Shown here: positions 1-8,238 of the stretch, piece after piece | Numbering within the stretch: the stretch's first letter is position 1 | Layout: each line of letters opens with the position of its first letter | Origin: WGAB01 sp964406105 | Lineage (GTDB): Bacteria > Hydrothermota > Hydrothermia > WGAB01 | Length of the DNA: 31,007 nt | Direction of reading: 5' to 3' | Assembly: GCA_964406105.1 (NCBI GenBank) | Contig: CAYOQK010000063.1 | Coordinates: forward strand, 1-31,007 | Notes under the pieces: generated by a model | The model's input: the letters and a program-made list of their open reading frames with translations, nothing else | The model's database searches: none | What the model was told of the DNA's origin: nothing | Made by a program: the position numbers and the translations under genes

Positions 1-139
1 CAGCGTCGGCCACCAGTACATGAAGGGCGCGGGCATCGGCCTCTGAGTACACGGCCACGCTTTGGATCCCCATTTCCCGCAGGGTGCGGGCGACCCGAAC
101 GGCGATCTCTCCCCGATTGGCAATGAGCACACGTTTCAT
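1..139 (-). CDS. accC: Biotin carboxylase (acyl-CoA/pyruvate carboxylase ATP-grasp subunit), N-terminal fragment
   Basis: The reverse strand from the ATG at 139 encodes 46 residues that begin MKRVLIANRGEIAVRVARTL and continue to the window edge. The IANRGEIAVR stretch is the near-invariant N-terminus of biotin carboxylases, the subunit that carboxylates biotin using ATP and bicarbonate. It is too short to tell AccC from the carboxylase subunits of pyruvate or propionyl-CoA carboxylase. A GGAGGG Shine-Dalgarno lies 5 nt before the ATG. The gene is the last leftward gene in the window, 66 nt after the beta-helix gene, and its C-terminal part is outside the window. The family call is firm; the symbol is provisional. 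Confidence 0.88.
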   Translation of the reverse strand, partial: MKRVLIANRGEIAVRVARTLREMGIQSVAVYSEADARALHVLVADA

Positions 140-205
140 AATCCCTCCGTCAATTGTACACCGCCCTTTGCCCAGAGGAAGCGGGTCCGCTTCACGGGTT
201 GGGCC
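140..205 (-). promoter_or_regulatory. Possible promoter and hairpin between beta-helix gene and accC
   Basis: Read leftward, this gap holds a 6-bp GC-rich hairpin (GAAGCG/CGCTTC with a 4-nt loop, 178-193) and then a good -10 hexamer TACAAT (158 to 153) ahead of the accC Shine-Dalgarno. No convincing -35 sits 16-18 bp upstream of the -10. The hairpin has no following U tract, so termination after the beta-helix gene is only a possibility. Confidence 0.35.
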
Positions 206-1966
206 TTAATCCGTAAGGTTTACGATGATCTCGTCCACAAAGAGTTGGCTCAACCCTGAACCCTCAAATTGGAGCGAGATTTCCATCTCCGAGGCTCCCG
301 GAGGCACGCGGTGGGTGATGGGCACGTAGATAAACCAATGGTCCTGTTCCCCTGGAGTGTACTGCACGGTGCTCACCAGGGTGTCGGTGGTGCCTGGGCG
401 AAGATAGGTAAAGGCCAGCTTCAGACGACCCTGGCCCTGGGTTCGGTACACCAGATGGGACCACACCACCTGATGCGGTCGTACGGGGACGCGTTGACGC
501 AGGAATCCATGGGGATAAAGAACGAAGGAGCGTTTGCCTCGGTATACCAGATCCCTGGTGGCTTGAGCTCTGTGGGCTTGCCAATACTTGAGGCCCTGCT
601 CCGCGTCGCCGTTCAACAGCACGTTTAGACTCTTGCCGATCACATACCGCCCTCCCCAGGCGTTGTCGTTTCGGATTCCGCTGGCCACCACGGGCCCGGG
701 CCCGGCCACCAGCACCCGAAGCCCACCGGAATCTTGAGGTTGATAGGTGTCGTTCCGGAAAAAGTAGCTGTCTCGCAGGATGAGACCAGCAGTGACAGAG
801 TCCACGTAGAAGATCGGGAAGTGCAAATTCTGGTCCGGATAGGAAGACGCCTCCGGGTGGATCTTGGAGACCACAAACCTGCATTGGTCTATGGTGAGGA
901 ACGCCGACTTGGTGTTTCGGTAACCCAAGCCCCGCAGAAGGCGAACAAAGTAGCCTCCTGGAGGCTCAGCCCCCGGGTTTTCCAGGTGGGACTGGACGAT
1001 GGACACAATGGCATCGCCGCTGACGTCAATGGTGGAGTTGAGAAACGAGGAGGCGATGAAACATACCCCACCAGTATTCAGCCAAAGCCGGGTGGCGGTG
1101 AACAGACACCGGTCAAAGTAGTTGTTCTCGCCAAAGTTCAGATGCGAAGTTTGCCCAGCCACGATGGAGTCCGTGGCGAACACGGCGTAGATATTGGAGT
1201 GAAAATGGCATTTCTCAAACTCAATACGCCAGGTGTGATTTCCGAGCTGCACGCCTTTGGGGAACATGTAAATCGTAACGTTCTCAAACTTGAGAAAGGC
1301 ATTGCGCTTGGTACGTGGAATGCACCGTGCAGGGGCGTCATCCCTGTCGTCAAAGGTATCCACTTCGGTGTACCCAATCCAAATGCCGATCCGGGCAGGG
1401 GAAATAGTGGCAGTGGTTTCTGAATCCACCTCTGAAGCCACCACGGAGAGGTCTCGGACGATCGCCCAGTTCGCCCGTCCCCGCAGGTTGCGACCGTGAC
1501 GCCCGATCCACTCTCCACTGGAATAGAAGATCAGCACAGCCGGAGGACAACTGTCCGCATGAAAATCGTGGGTTGGGCGAAGGATTGCACCACTCCCCTC
1601 AATACGTAGATTGAAAAAGTCAATTTTCAAGGGTTTGCTGATAAGATAAATTCCAGAACGAAGCCGCAGTTTAAAAAGTGCATGAGCATGGATCACATTC
1701 ACTTTACGTTCGCATGCAGAAACATAGTCTGTGTCGTGGTAAACCGTGTCACCGATTTGGCATGCCCAAGAGGCTAAGGAATCAAAGGCGGCTTGCAACG
1801 CTTCAGTGTCGTCAATTGTATCGTTGGGAATGGCTCCGAAACTGTCCGCCAAGATTTCAATGGGAATGTTCGTTGCAGGAGGGATTTGCATGGGGCTGGC
1901 GTATAAAGAAGAGGCATGGCTTAGGAGATATACCACGCAAGCAAGAGCCAAGGTACGAAAACCCAT
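206..1966 (-). CDS. Secreted right-handed beta-helix protein, pectate-lyase-3/GH28-like, with C-terminal carbohydrate-binding-like domain
   Basis: The product is 586 aa. The start at 1966 is chosen because it follows a perfect AAGGAGGT ribosome binding site and opens a signal peptide (about residues 1-24, MGFRTLALACVVYLL..., likely cut near LYA-SP). The open frame runs further upstream into mutL, but that part has no such support. The mature N-terminus carries the pattern SFGAIPNDTIDDTEALQAAF, typical of pectate-lyase-superfamily beta-helix proteins (the D-x-G-A...ND...T.A.Q.A signature). A long stretch of short beta repeats follows. The last 140 or so residues (from about NGDAEQGLKYW) resemble a CBM4/9-like jelly roll. 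The likely role is an extracellular polysaccharide-binding or -cleaving protein; the substrate cannot be read from the sequence. The 5' third of the gene is clearly more A+T-rich than its neighbours. It has its own promoter and is not simply a distal part of the mutL operon. Confidence 0.78.
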   Translation of the reverse strand: MGFRTLALACVVYLLSHASSLYASPMQIPPATNIPIEILADSFGAIPNDTIDDTEALQAAFDSLASWACQIGDTVYHDTDYVSACERKVNVIHAHALFKLRLRSGIYLISKPLKIDFFNLRIEGSGAILRPTHDFHADSCPPAVLIFYSSGEWIGRHGRNLRGRANWAIVRDLSVVASEVDSETTATISPARIGIWIGYTEVDTFDDRDDAPARCIPRTKRNAFLKFENVTIYMFPKGVQLGNHTWRIEFEKCHFHSNIYAVFATDSIVAGQTSHLNFGENNYFDRCLFTATRLWLNTGGVCFIASSFLNSTIDVSGDAIVSIVQSHLENPGAEPPGGYFVRLLRGLGYRNTKSAFLTIDQCRFVVSKIHPEASSYPDQNLHFPIFYVDSVTAGLILRDSYFFRNDTYQPQDSGGLRVLVAGPGPVVASGIRNDNAWGGRYVIGKSLNVLLNGDAEQGLKYWQAHRAQATRDLVYRGKRSFVLYPHGFLRQRVPVRPHQVVWSHLVYRTQGQGRLKLAFTYLRPGTTDTLVSTVQYTPGEQDHWFIYVPITHRVPPGASEMEISLQFEGSGLSQLFVDEIIVNLTD

Positions 1967-1991
1967 CACACACCTCCTTGTTACAATGCGA

Positions 1992-2020
1992 ATCATAAAC
2001 ATGGGGGAATAAAAGTTCAA
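1992..2020 (-). promoter_or_regulatory. Promoter of the secreted beta-helix gene
   Basis: Read leftward: -35 TTGAAC (2020 to 2015), 17-bp spacer, -10 TATGAT (1997 to 1992). A start of transcription near 1985 would give a leader of about 19 nt containing the AAGGAGGT site. The promoter lies wholly in the 61-nt gap after the mutL stop codon. Confidence 0.65.
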
Positions 2021-2027
2021 GGGTCTG

Positions 2028-3725
2028 TTATTTTCGGCCGAAGCGGCGTTCCAGTTCCTCGCGAGAAAGTACGATGAGGATGGGGCGGCCGTGGGGACAA
2101 AAATACGGGTTTTCGGTGGCAAACAGCTGTTCCAGCAGGGATTGCATCTCCTCGGGTGAGAGGGGATCACCAGCCTTAATCGCAGCCTTGCAGGCCAGGG
2201 TCTTCAAAAGACCCAAGGTGACGTCGGGCAGTTTCTTTTCGCGCTGGACCTCTTCCAAAAGGCCCAGGAAGGTGTCCTTGGTGATCTCTTGGAGAATGTC
2301 AGGGATCCCCTTCAGAGAAATGCTGTTGCCAGAGAGGAGTTCCACCACAAAGCCGGCGCGTTTCAAGGCCTCCAGGTTCTGCTCTACCCACCGACGCTGG
2401 GCCGGGGTCAGGTCCAGTACGATGGGGAACAACAGCAGGCGAACGTTCACCTCACGGTTCTTGAGCTTCTCGTACAGTACTCGTTCGTGGGCCACATGCT
2501 GGTCCACGATCACCAGGCCAGATTCCACCCGAGCGACGATAAAGGTGTTGTCCACCTGAAACAGGGGAACCGCCTGTACCTGCGGCCGGGTCCCTGGGGC
2601 GGTGTTCGTTGAGGAGGACGATTCGGTGGGCGTGGTTCCTTGGGGAGGAGAGTGAAACAGAGAGCCTTCGCCGATCTCCATTGGACGGTGTACAGGGGGG
2701 GCGGGGGGATAGGATACGAGTTTGAGTTGTGGTTTTAGGGTTTCTTGGATCTGGGTTCTCAGACTGCTACTGACCGCTTTGAGGATCTTCTCAAAGATGC
2801 GCAAACGCCGGGAAAAACGTGCCTGCTGCTTGGCGGGGTGGATGTTAAAGTCCACCTGATCCGGAGGAACCGTGAGGTACAGCACGAACTCCGGGTATTG
2901 AACCGCGGTGTCATAGGCTCGGTGCACGGCGGCCCGCAGCCGATCATCCTGGATGCGGCGGCCATTGACCAACAACACCTGTACCACCGGACGGTTCTTT
3001 AGTTTGTCGGGTCGGGACACAAAACCGTAGATCTCCACTCCGGAGGGAAACCTCCGCTGGACCTCCAGGGTTTCCTGAATCCAAGAGTCGCCGTAGATCT
3101 GGCGGATGCGTTCTGCCCGGTCAGAGGGTTCCAGGCGGTAGGTTTCCTGGCCGTCCACAAAGAGCACGAAAGCCACTTGGGGATGTGCCAGGGCATAGAA
3201 GCCCACGAGTTCTATGATTCTTCGGGTTTCCACGTAGTTGGGGCTCAGGAAGTGGCGGCGTGCGGGAAAGTTGTAAAAGAGATCCCGCACCTCTACGGTG
3301 GTGCCTTCGGGATGGGGTGCCGGCTCCTGGCGGACCGCTTGGGTGCCTTGGAACACCACACGCCACCCTGTATCGGCCCCCTTTGGACGGGACACGATCT
3401 CCATCCGGGCCACGGAGGCAATGGCATACAAGGCTTCGCCCCGGAACCCCAAGGTGGCCACCCGCTCCAGGTCTTCGGGGTTAGCGATCTTGGAAGTGGT
3501 GAAGCGTTGAACCGCCAAGGGGATTTCCTCCGGTGTCATGCCGATGCCGTTGTCCTGGACTCGGATCCGGCGTTTGCCGCCCTCTTCCACCCAGATGTGG
3601 ATCTCGGTGGCTTTCGCATCCAGGGCATTTTCCACCAGTTCCCGCACCACGGACGCGGGGTTTTCCACCACTTCCCCGGCAGCGATGCGGGCGACCACGG
3701 CCTCGGGGAGCTTACGAATCCTCAT
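2028..3725 (-). CDS. mutL: DNA mismatch repair protein MutL (endonuclease type)
   Basis: The product is 565 aa, typical for MutL. The N-terminal GHKL ATPase shows RIAAGEVVENPASVVRELVE (13-32), QDNGIGM (57-63), FTTSKI (75-80) and TLGFRGEAL (91-99). A poorly conserved Ser/Thr/Pro-rich linker lies at about 340-385. The C-terminal dimerisation domain has the nicking-endonuclease motif as DQHVAHERVLYE (408-419), ACKAAIKAGD (511-520) and CPHGRP (543-548), so this MutL probably nicks DNA itself, as in bacteria lacking MutH. The fourth residue of the first motif is Val where Ala is usual. The ATG at 3725 fits the family N-terminus; a TTG at 3761 is a weaker alternative. No Shine-Dalgarno precedes it, and it overlaps the end of hprK by 14 nt, so translation is probably coupled. 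mutS is not in the window. Confidence 0.97.
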   Translation of the reverse strand: MRIRKLPEAVVARIAAGEVVENPASVVRELVENALDAKATEIHIWVEEGGKRRIRVQDNGIGMTPEEIPLAVQRFTTSKIANPEDLERVATLGFRGEALYAIASVARMEIVSRPKGADTGWRVVFQGTQAVRQEPAPHPEGTTVEVRDLFYNFPARRHFLSPNYVETRRIIELVGFYALAHPQVAFVLFVDGQETYRLEPSDRAERIRQIYGDSWIQETLEVQRRFPSGVEIYGFVSRPDKLKNRPVVQVLLVNGRRIQDDRLRAAVHRAYDTAVQYPEFVLYLTVPPDQVDFNIHPAKQQARFSRRLRIFEKILKAVSSSLRTQIQETLKPQLKLVSYPPAPPVHRPMEIGEGSLFHSPPQGTTPTESSSSTNTAPGTRPQVQAVPLFQVDNTFIVARVESGLVIVDQHVAHERVLYEKLKNREVNVRLLLFPIVLDLTPAQRRWVEQNLEALKRAGFVVELLSGNSISLKGIPDILQEITKDTFLGLLEEVQREKKLPDVTLGLLKTLACKAAIKAGDPLSPEEMQSLLEQLFATENPYFCPHGRPILIVLSREELERRFGRK

Positions 3726-4671
3726 GGGGAGGTTGCAGGTGTTGGGATAACCGTCGTTCAAACTCTTGGGCCATGAAATACCCCCGTTGGCGGAGGTGGT
3801 ACCTTAAGGCCAGAGCCTCCAAGATCACCCCCAGGTTCTTGCCCGGGATCACGGGCAGGGTGTAATGGGGGATCTGAACTCCCACGAACTCGCGGTACTG
3901 TACCTCCAGGCCCAGGCGATCCAGATCGCGGGCCTCGTCGTAGGAGACAAAGGCCACATGCATCTCCACCCGCTTGGTGTCGCGGGTGGCGTGGATGCCA
4001 AAGAGCATGCCCAGGTCCAGGAGCCCCACACCTCGGATTTCCAGGTATCGCCGTTGCACCGGATCCTCGGCGGCCGACATCCCCAAGAGCTGGCCGTCGG
4101 GGTAGTGGACCAGTTTGATGAGGTCATCACCCACCAGGATGTGCCCCCGTTGCACCAGGTCCAGGGCGCACTCCGACTTGCCGATGCCGCTGGGCCCGGT
4201 GATCAGGATGCCCACGCCATACACGTCCACCAGGGTGCCATGGAGCACCTGGTACGGGGCCAGGAGAAAGGCCAGATCGTCGCAAAGGTAGCGGTACAAG
4301 TCGTACACCGACAGGGGCGATCGGAGCACGGGAATGCCCTCTTGGAAAAGGGTCTCCTGCAGGGGGCGGGGGAGCGATCGGTTCTCAGCCACCACTACAG
4401 CGGCAGGCCGAGCGTGTAGGATCCGCGCCGCCAGGGGCAGGTGCTCGGGAGGATGATGCAGCAGATGGATCTCTGCAGGCCCCAAGAGCCATACACTCCC
4501 CTCTGGCAGGGGATCGGGATAGTCCAGGAGTGCCAGGCCGGGCCGCAGGACCTCCCGCCGCAGGATCCGGGCAGCAAGGGTGGAAGGAGGGCTCAAGGGT
4601 TCCAGTTGGTGGCGTTCTTTTCGGAATTGCAGCAGTTGTTCAACCGTCACCTGGGGGTGGGTGGTGGCCAT
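3712..4671 (-). CDS. hprK: HPr kinase/phosphorylase
   Basis: The product is 319 aa, the usual length for HPrK/P, which phosphorylates or dephosphorylates a serine of the phosphocarrier HPr (or an NPr-like protein). Visible marks are HGTLVDVYG at 144-152 with the conserved His, the P-loop GPSGIGKS at 159-166, VGDD at 180-183, the family signature EIRGVGLLDL at 211-220 and IPGKNL at 275-280. The gene starts 5 nt after the hpf stop and overlaps mutL by 14 nt. hpf next to hprK recalls the rpoN-hpf-ptsN-hprK clusters of other Gram-negative bacteria, but no PTS component is present here, so its partner is unknown. A kinase acting on something other than a sugar PTS HPr is possible. Confidence 0.95.
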   Translation of the reverse strand: MATTHPQVTVEQLLQFRKERHQLEPLSPPSTLAARILRREVLRPGLALLDYPDPLPEGSVWLLGPAEIHLLHHPPEHLPLAARILHARPAAVVVAENRSLPRPLQETLFQEGIPVLRSPLSVYDLYRYLCDDLAFLLAPYQVLHGTLVDVYGVGILITGPSGIGKSECALDLVQRGHILVGDDLIKLVHYPDGQLLGMSAAEDPVQRRYLEIRGVGLLDLGMLFGIHATRDTKRVEMHVAFVSYDEARDLDRLGLEVQYREFVGVQIPHYTLPVIPGKNLGVILEALALRYHLRQRGYFMAQEFERRLSQHLQPPHEDS

Positions 4672-4676
4672 GGGAT

Positions 4677-5015
4677 TCAGGCTTCAAATTCAATCACGCG
4701 TTCATTGCTTTTGCGACGGGCCTCTAACTTGAGTTTCTCCTCGTATCGCATCAGTTGGCCCTTCATTTTGTCTTTGATTTGGTCAATCACCTCAAAGGGG
4801 TCTTTGCCCACGCTGGTGGCCTTGAGCGTGGTGCCCTTTACCTTGAGCAGCAGGGTGGCGTTGAACCGACCCCGCTCCTCGGCGATCACAAACTCTCCGT
4901 CCACGATATGGTTGGAGTACCGATCCAGGTTCCCCAACCGTTTTTCCAGGTATTCGCGAATGCGATCCTTGATCAGATCGTCTTCCAGGTTTTTGAACAC
5001 CACTTGCACCTTCAT
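4677..5015 (-). CDS. hpf: Ribosome hibernation promoting factor, short form (HPF/YfiA family)
   Basis: The product is 112 aa with the S30AE/HPF fold pattern: an N-terminal MKVQVVFKNLE strand, helix DRIREYLEKRLGNL, a central strand pair with EERGRFNATLLLKVKG, and DPFEVIDQIKDKMKGQLMRY. It lacks the C-terminal dimerisation domain of long HPF, so it is the short form that binds the 30S decoding channel and promotes ribosome inactivation in slow growth. An excellent AAGGAGGT ribosome binding site lies before the ATG. It is followed closely by hprK and preceded by a 101-nt gap after the VanZ-PgpA gene. I see no clear promoter in that gap. Confidence 0.92.
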   Translation of the reverse strand: MKVQVVFKNLEDDLIKDRIREYLEKRLGNLDRYSNHIVDGEFVIAEERGRFNATLLLKVKGTTLKATSVGKDPFEVIDQIKDKMKGQLMRYEEKLKLEARRKSNERVIEFEA

Positions 5016-5099
5016 GAACGAACCTCCTTTTTGTTCAGCATGGGGGGATTGGCCCGATGGAAGGGACCAGAGGTGGCAACAAGGCGGGCCATCCTTTTC

Positions 5100-5113
5100 A
5101 TGGGTACACCCAT
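5100..5113. repeat. Short inverted repeat upstream of hpf
   Basis: ATGGGT-AC-ACCCAT forms a near-perfect 14-nt palindrome, four nucleotides beyond the stop codon of the VanZ-PgpA gene. It could be an operator or a small hairpin; there is no U tract. Confidence 0.35.
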
Positions 5114-5116
5114 AGG

Positions 5117-5884
5117 TTATAGGGCCAGGGAAAGGAGGGCAAGCAAGCGGACCCCCAGGCCGGCCATTAAGCCGGCGACCAGGTCATCGGCCAGGATGCC
5201 CCAGCCCCGGGGCAAGGCCTCGGCCCATCGGACGGGGCCGGGTTTCCCAATGTCCAGGACTCGGAAGCCCACCAGGCTCAGGAGCACAGCCCCCGGAACT
5301 TTGGGGACCAGCGCCAGGGCCACCAGGGTGCCGGCCACCTCGTCCAAGACGAACCAGGGGGGATCGTGGGCATCGCCCACCGTGTGGTTCCCGATGGCCA
5401 CGGTGAGCAAAGCCACGGGCACACTGACCACCCACAAGAAGGCTGGCCCGTGGCGGGTCCAGAGGTAAAGCAGGGTGGTGATCAAAGAGGCCAAGGTGCC
5501 GGGCCCTGGCCGGAGGTAGCCCACACCCAGCAGGGAGGCCAGGGCTTTCCAAATCTTGAAGAGCCAGGCTTGGGGCACACTGCTGGCCACCAACGCACCG
5601 AACAGGTCAGCCACCAGGTCCATGATGGAGGCGTCGCGGTAGGGCACCAGGGTTTGGAGGAGTTCCAGTACTCCCCCGATGCCGACGGCCAAGCCCAGAA
5701 GGACCGGGAGAGAGCGGATACCGAAGCCTTCTCGGTACACCAGGATGAGCACCACAAAGCCCAGGAAATGCGTGAGCAGATCTTCCAAGTGGTACAGCGA
5801 GTTCTGGGTGAAGGGTAAAAGCCCTGCAACCCAGAGGGTTAGGGTGAGGGCTGGGGCTAACCAGCGGAAGGAGCGGTTAGACAT
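5117..5884 (-). CDS. pgpA: Fusion of VanZ-like membrane domain and phosphatidylglycerophosphatase A
   Basis: The product is 255 aa. Residues 1-105 form a VanZ-like four-helix membrane domain: LTHFLGF near 38-43, ExxQ at 74-77, and PYRDASIMD at 81-89 followed by a G-rich helix. Residues 112-255 are PgpA, which dephosphorylates phosphatidylglycerol phosphate in the inner membrane. Its marks are YLRPGPGTLAS (123-133), DPPWFVLDEVAG (174-185), FRVLDIGKPGPV (207-218) and GILADDLVAG (229-238). The start at 5884 overlaps comM by 8 nt; the frame stays open upstream inside comM, but the VanZ domain begins here. PgpA alone is usually about 150-170 aa, so the N-terminal addition is real. The join is in one reading frame with no sign of frameshift. 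PgpA activity is likely; the role of the VanZ part is unknown. Confidence 0.85.
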   Translation of the reverse strand: MSNRSFRWLAPALTLTLWVAGLLPFTQNSLYHLEDLLTHFLGFVVLILVYREGFGIRSLPVLLGLAVGIGGVLELLQTLVPYRDASIMDLVADLFGALVASSVPQAWLFKIWKALASLLGVGYLRPGPGTLASLITTLLYLWTRHGPAFLWVVSVPVALLTVAIGNHTVGDAHDPPWFVLDEVAGTLVALALVPKVPGAVLLSLVGFRVLDIGKPGPVRWAEALPRGWGILADDLVAGLMAGLGVRLLALLSLAL

Positions 5885-7430
5885 AGGGCTGGGAGGTGAG
5901 GCCGGTGTCCCGGTCCAGGGTGCGGTACTGGATCGCTTCGGCCACATGATGGGGTTGGATCTCGGGGCTGGACTCCAGATCGGCGATGGTGCGGGCCACT
6001 TTGATCACGCGGTGGTACGTGCGGGCAGAGTAGCCGAATCGTTCAATGGCTGTTCGGAGCAAGGCCTCGGACTCCTGGTTTAAGGGACAGAACTCCCGGA
6101 TCTCCCGGGGGCCCATGTGGGCGTTGAAGAACAAACCTGGACGACCACGAAATCGCTGAAGTTGGATCTGGCGGGCCCGTTCTACCCTTTCGCGAATGGC
6201 GGCAGAGGGTTCCCCGGGTTGTTTGCGGGCCAGATCGTCAAAGGGAACAGCGGGCACCTCAATTTGAATGTCAATGCGATCCAGCAGGGGGCCGGAGATC
6301 CGGGAGAAGTACCGCTGGATCATGCCCGGAGTGCAGGTGCACGTGTGCCGAGGGTCGCCCCGGTAACCACAGGGGCAGGGGTTCATGGCGGCCACCAGTT
6401 GAAACTTCGCAGGGAAGGTGACGGCCATTCGGGCACGGGTGATGTGCACCACGCCGTCCTCCAGGGGTTGGCGGAGCACCTCCAGCACGTTCCTGGAGAA
6501 CTCGGGAAACTCGTCCAAGAAGAGCACGCCGTTGTGGGCCAGCGACACCTCACCGGGCCGGATCACATGTCCGCCGCCGATGAGGCCCACATCCGAGATG
6601 GTGTGGTGGGGAGAGCGGAAGGGCCGGGTGGCCACGATGCCCTCTCCTGCCTTCAGGAGACCAGCCACGGAGTACACCCGGGTGGTTTCCAGGGCTTCCT
6701 CCAGGGTCATGGTGGGCAGGATGGTAGGGAATCGGCGGGCCAGCATGGTTTTGCCAGACCCTGGAGGCCCAATCATCAGCACGTTATGGCCCCCGGCGGC
6801 AGCCACCTCCAGGGCTCGGCGTGCGGCGGCCTGTCCCTTGACCTCTGCAAAGTCCACGGTGTCTTGGCGCCGGGCCTCAAAGTAAGCCTGAGGATCCACG
6901 CGAAAGGGGGTCAGGGCCAATTCCCCCTGCAGAAACCGCACCGCTTCCTCCAAGGTGGCCACGGGGTACACCTCGGCCTCTTGGACCACTGCGGCTTCCT
7001 CGGCGTTCTCCCGGGGCACAAGGAATCGGGAGAACCGATGTCGCAACGAGAACACGACAGGCAGTACGCCCTTTACCCGGCGCACTTGGCCCTCCAGGGA
7101 AAGTTCTCCCAGCACCACGGTGTCCCGCAGGGGGTTATCCTCGGGCAGTTCCCCGGCGGCTTGGAGGATGCCCAGGGCCATGGGCAGATCATAGGCCGAG
7201 CCCTCCTTGCGGATGTCGGCCGGGGCCAGGTTCACGGTGATTTTCTTCAGGGGCAAGGAGAAGCCGGAGTTCTTGAGGGCGGCCATCACGCGTTCCCGGG
7301 ACTCACGCACGGCGCTGTCGGGCAAACCGACGATGACAAACCCAGGGACCCCTGGCGAGAGGTCTACCTCCACCTCCACGGGCACCCCTTCCACTCCCAC
7401 CACCGCTCCTGCGTGGATTCGGGCAATCAC
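5877..7430 (-). CDS. comM: YifB/ComM-family Mg-chelatase-like AAA+ ATPase
   Basis: The product is 517 aa, the usual length. Residues 1-170 are the ChlI/Lon-like N-terminal domain (VDLSPGVPGFVIVGLPDSAV). The AAA+ module has a Walker A GPPGSGKT at 221-228, SPHHTISD at 273-280 and a Walker B GVLFLDEFPE at 301-310. A Cys-rich MNPCPCGYRGDPRHTCTC stretch at 349-366 and a C-terminal Mg-chelatase subdomain follow. ComM is known as a branch-migrating helicase that helps integrate DNA during natural transformation. The start is GTG at 7430, matching the family N-terminus MIARIHAGAV, with a weak purine-rich site upstream. It lies 13 nt after the slipin stop, so the slipin promoter probably drives it. 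Confidence 0.95.
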   Translation of the reverse strand: MIARIHAGAVVGVEGVPVEVEVDLSPGVPGFVIVGLPDSAVRESRERVMAALKNSGFSLPLKKITVNLAPADIRKEGSAYDLPMALGILQAAGELPEDNPLRDTVVLGELSLEGQVRRVKGVLPVVFSLRHRFSRFLVPRENAEEAAVVQEAEVYPVATLEEAVRFLQGELALTPFRVDPQAYFEARRQDTVDFAEVKGQAAARRALEVAAAGGHNVLMIGPPGSGKTMLARRFPTILPTMTLEEALETTRVYSVAGLLKAGEGIVATRPFRSPHHTISDVGLIGGGHVIRPGEVSLAHNGVLFLDEFPEFSRNVLEVLRQPLEDGVVHITRARMAVTFPAKFQLVAAMNPCPCGYRGDPRHTCTCTPGMIQRYFSRISGPLLDRIDIQIEVPAVPFDDLARKQPGEPSAAIRERVERARQIQLQRFRGRPGLFFNAHMGPREIREFCPLNQESEALLRTAIERFGYSARTYHRVIKVARTIADLESSPEIQPHHVAEAIQYRTLDRDTGLTSQPYV

Positions 7431-7443
7431 CGGACACCACCCT

Positions 7444-8217
7444 TTAGGCTTGGGAGTTCTTGGGTTTCTCCGGGTTCAGGGTTTCCATGAACCCCCGAAA
7501 GAGCTCCAGGGGCAAGGGGAACACCACGGTGGTGGTTTTCTCGGAGGAGATCTCCACCATGGTTTGGAGGAATCGGAGTTGGATGGTCAGAGGATTCTGG
7601 GCCAGGATTTCTGCAGCCTCCCGGAGCCTTTGGGCAGCCTGATACTCGCCTTCGGCTGAGATGATCTTGGCGCGCCGTTCCCGTTCGGCCTCGGCCTGGC
7701 GGGCCATGGCACGCTGCATCTCCTGGGGCAGGTCCACGTGTTTAATCTCCACCGCGGTAACCTTGATGCCCCATGGATCGGTTTGTTTGTCAATGATTTC
7801 TTGGAGTTTCTGGTTCAGCTTCTCACGGTGGGCCAGGAGCTCGTCCAGTTCCACCTCACCGAGCACGCTCCGCAGGGTGGTTTGGGCTAACTGGCTCGTG
7901 GCATACAGGTAGTCTTCCACCTCAATCACGGCCTTTTCGGGGTTAATCACCCGGAAGTACACCACTGCATTGACCTTGATGGAAACGTTGTCTTTGGTGA
8001 TCACATCCTGGGGCGGTACGTCCATGACCAGGATCCGGAGGGAGACCTTCACCATCTTGTCAATGAAGGGGAGCAGGAGGATCAACCCTGGTCCTTTGAC
8101 GCCGATATACCGGCCCAAGCGAAAGATCACTCCGCGTTCGTACTCGCGGAGGATCCGAATCATGGAGTAAAGGACGATCAGGACCAGAAAAACGAGGACA
8201 CTCAAACCCGTGGTCAT
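7444..8217 (-). CDS. Slipin (SPFH/stomatin-family membrane protein)
   Basis: The product is 257 aa: one N-terminal membrane helix (about 4-22), then an SPFH domain with YERGVIFRLGRYIGVKGPGL, MDVPPQDVITKDNVSIKVNA and LGEVELDELLAHR. A charged coiled-coil follows (MQRAMARQAEAERERRAKI). Slipins form membrane-bound oligomers implicated in membrane microdomains and protease control. They are often paired with an NfeD protein; none is present in the window. The ATG at 8217 is preceded by an AAAGGGGGT site and a strong promoter, which decides against the earlier in-frame TTG. Confidence 0.93.
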   Translation of the reverse strand: MTTGLSVLVFLVLIVLYSMIRILREYERGVIFRLGRYIGVKGPGLILLLPFIDKMVKVSLRILVMDVPPQDVITKDNVSIKVNAVVYFRVINPEKAVIEVEDYLYATSQLAQTTLRSVLGEVELDELLAHREKLNQKLQEIIDKQTDPWGIKVTAVEIKHVDLPQEMQRAMARQAEAERERRAKIISAEGEYQAAQRLREAAEILAQNPLTIQLRFLQTMVEISSEKTTTVVFPLPLELFRGFMETLNPEKPKNSQA

Positions 8218-8238
8218 TGGTTCAACCCCCTTTGCCAA

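Noticed and set aside
5016..5116. A promoter for hpf in the 101-nt gap
   Set aside because: No -35/-10 pair with acceptable spacing was found; only a short palindrome.
6117..7490. A 457-aa open frame on the + strand opposite comM
   Set aside because: Antisense shadow of a conserved AAA+ gene, with no recognisable motif and His/Gly/Gln-biased composition.
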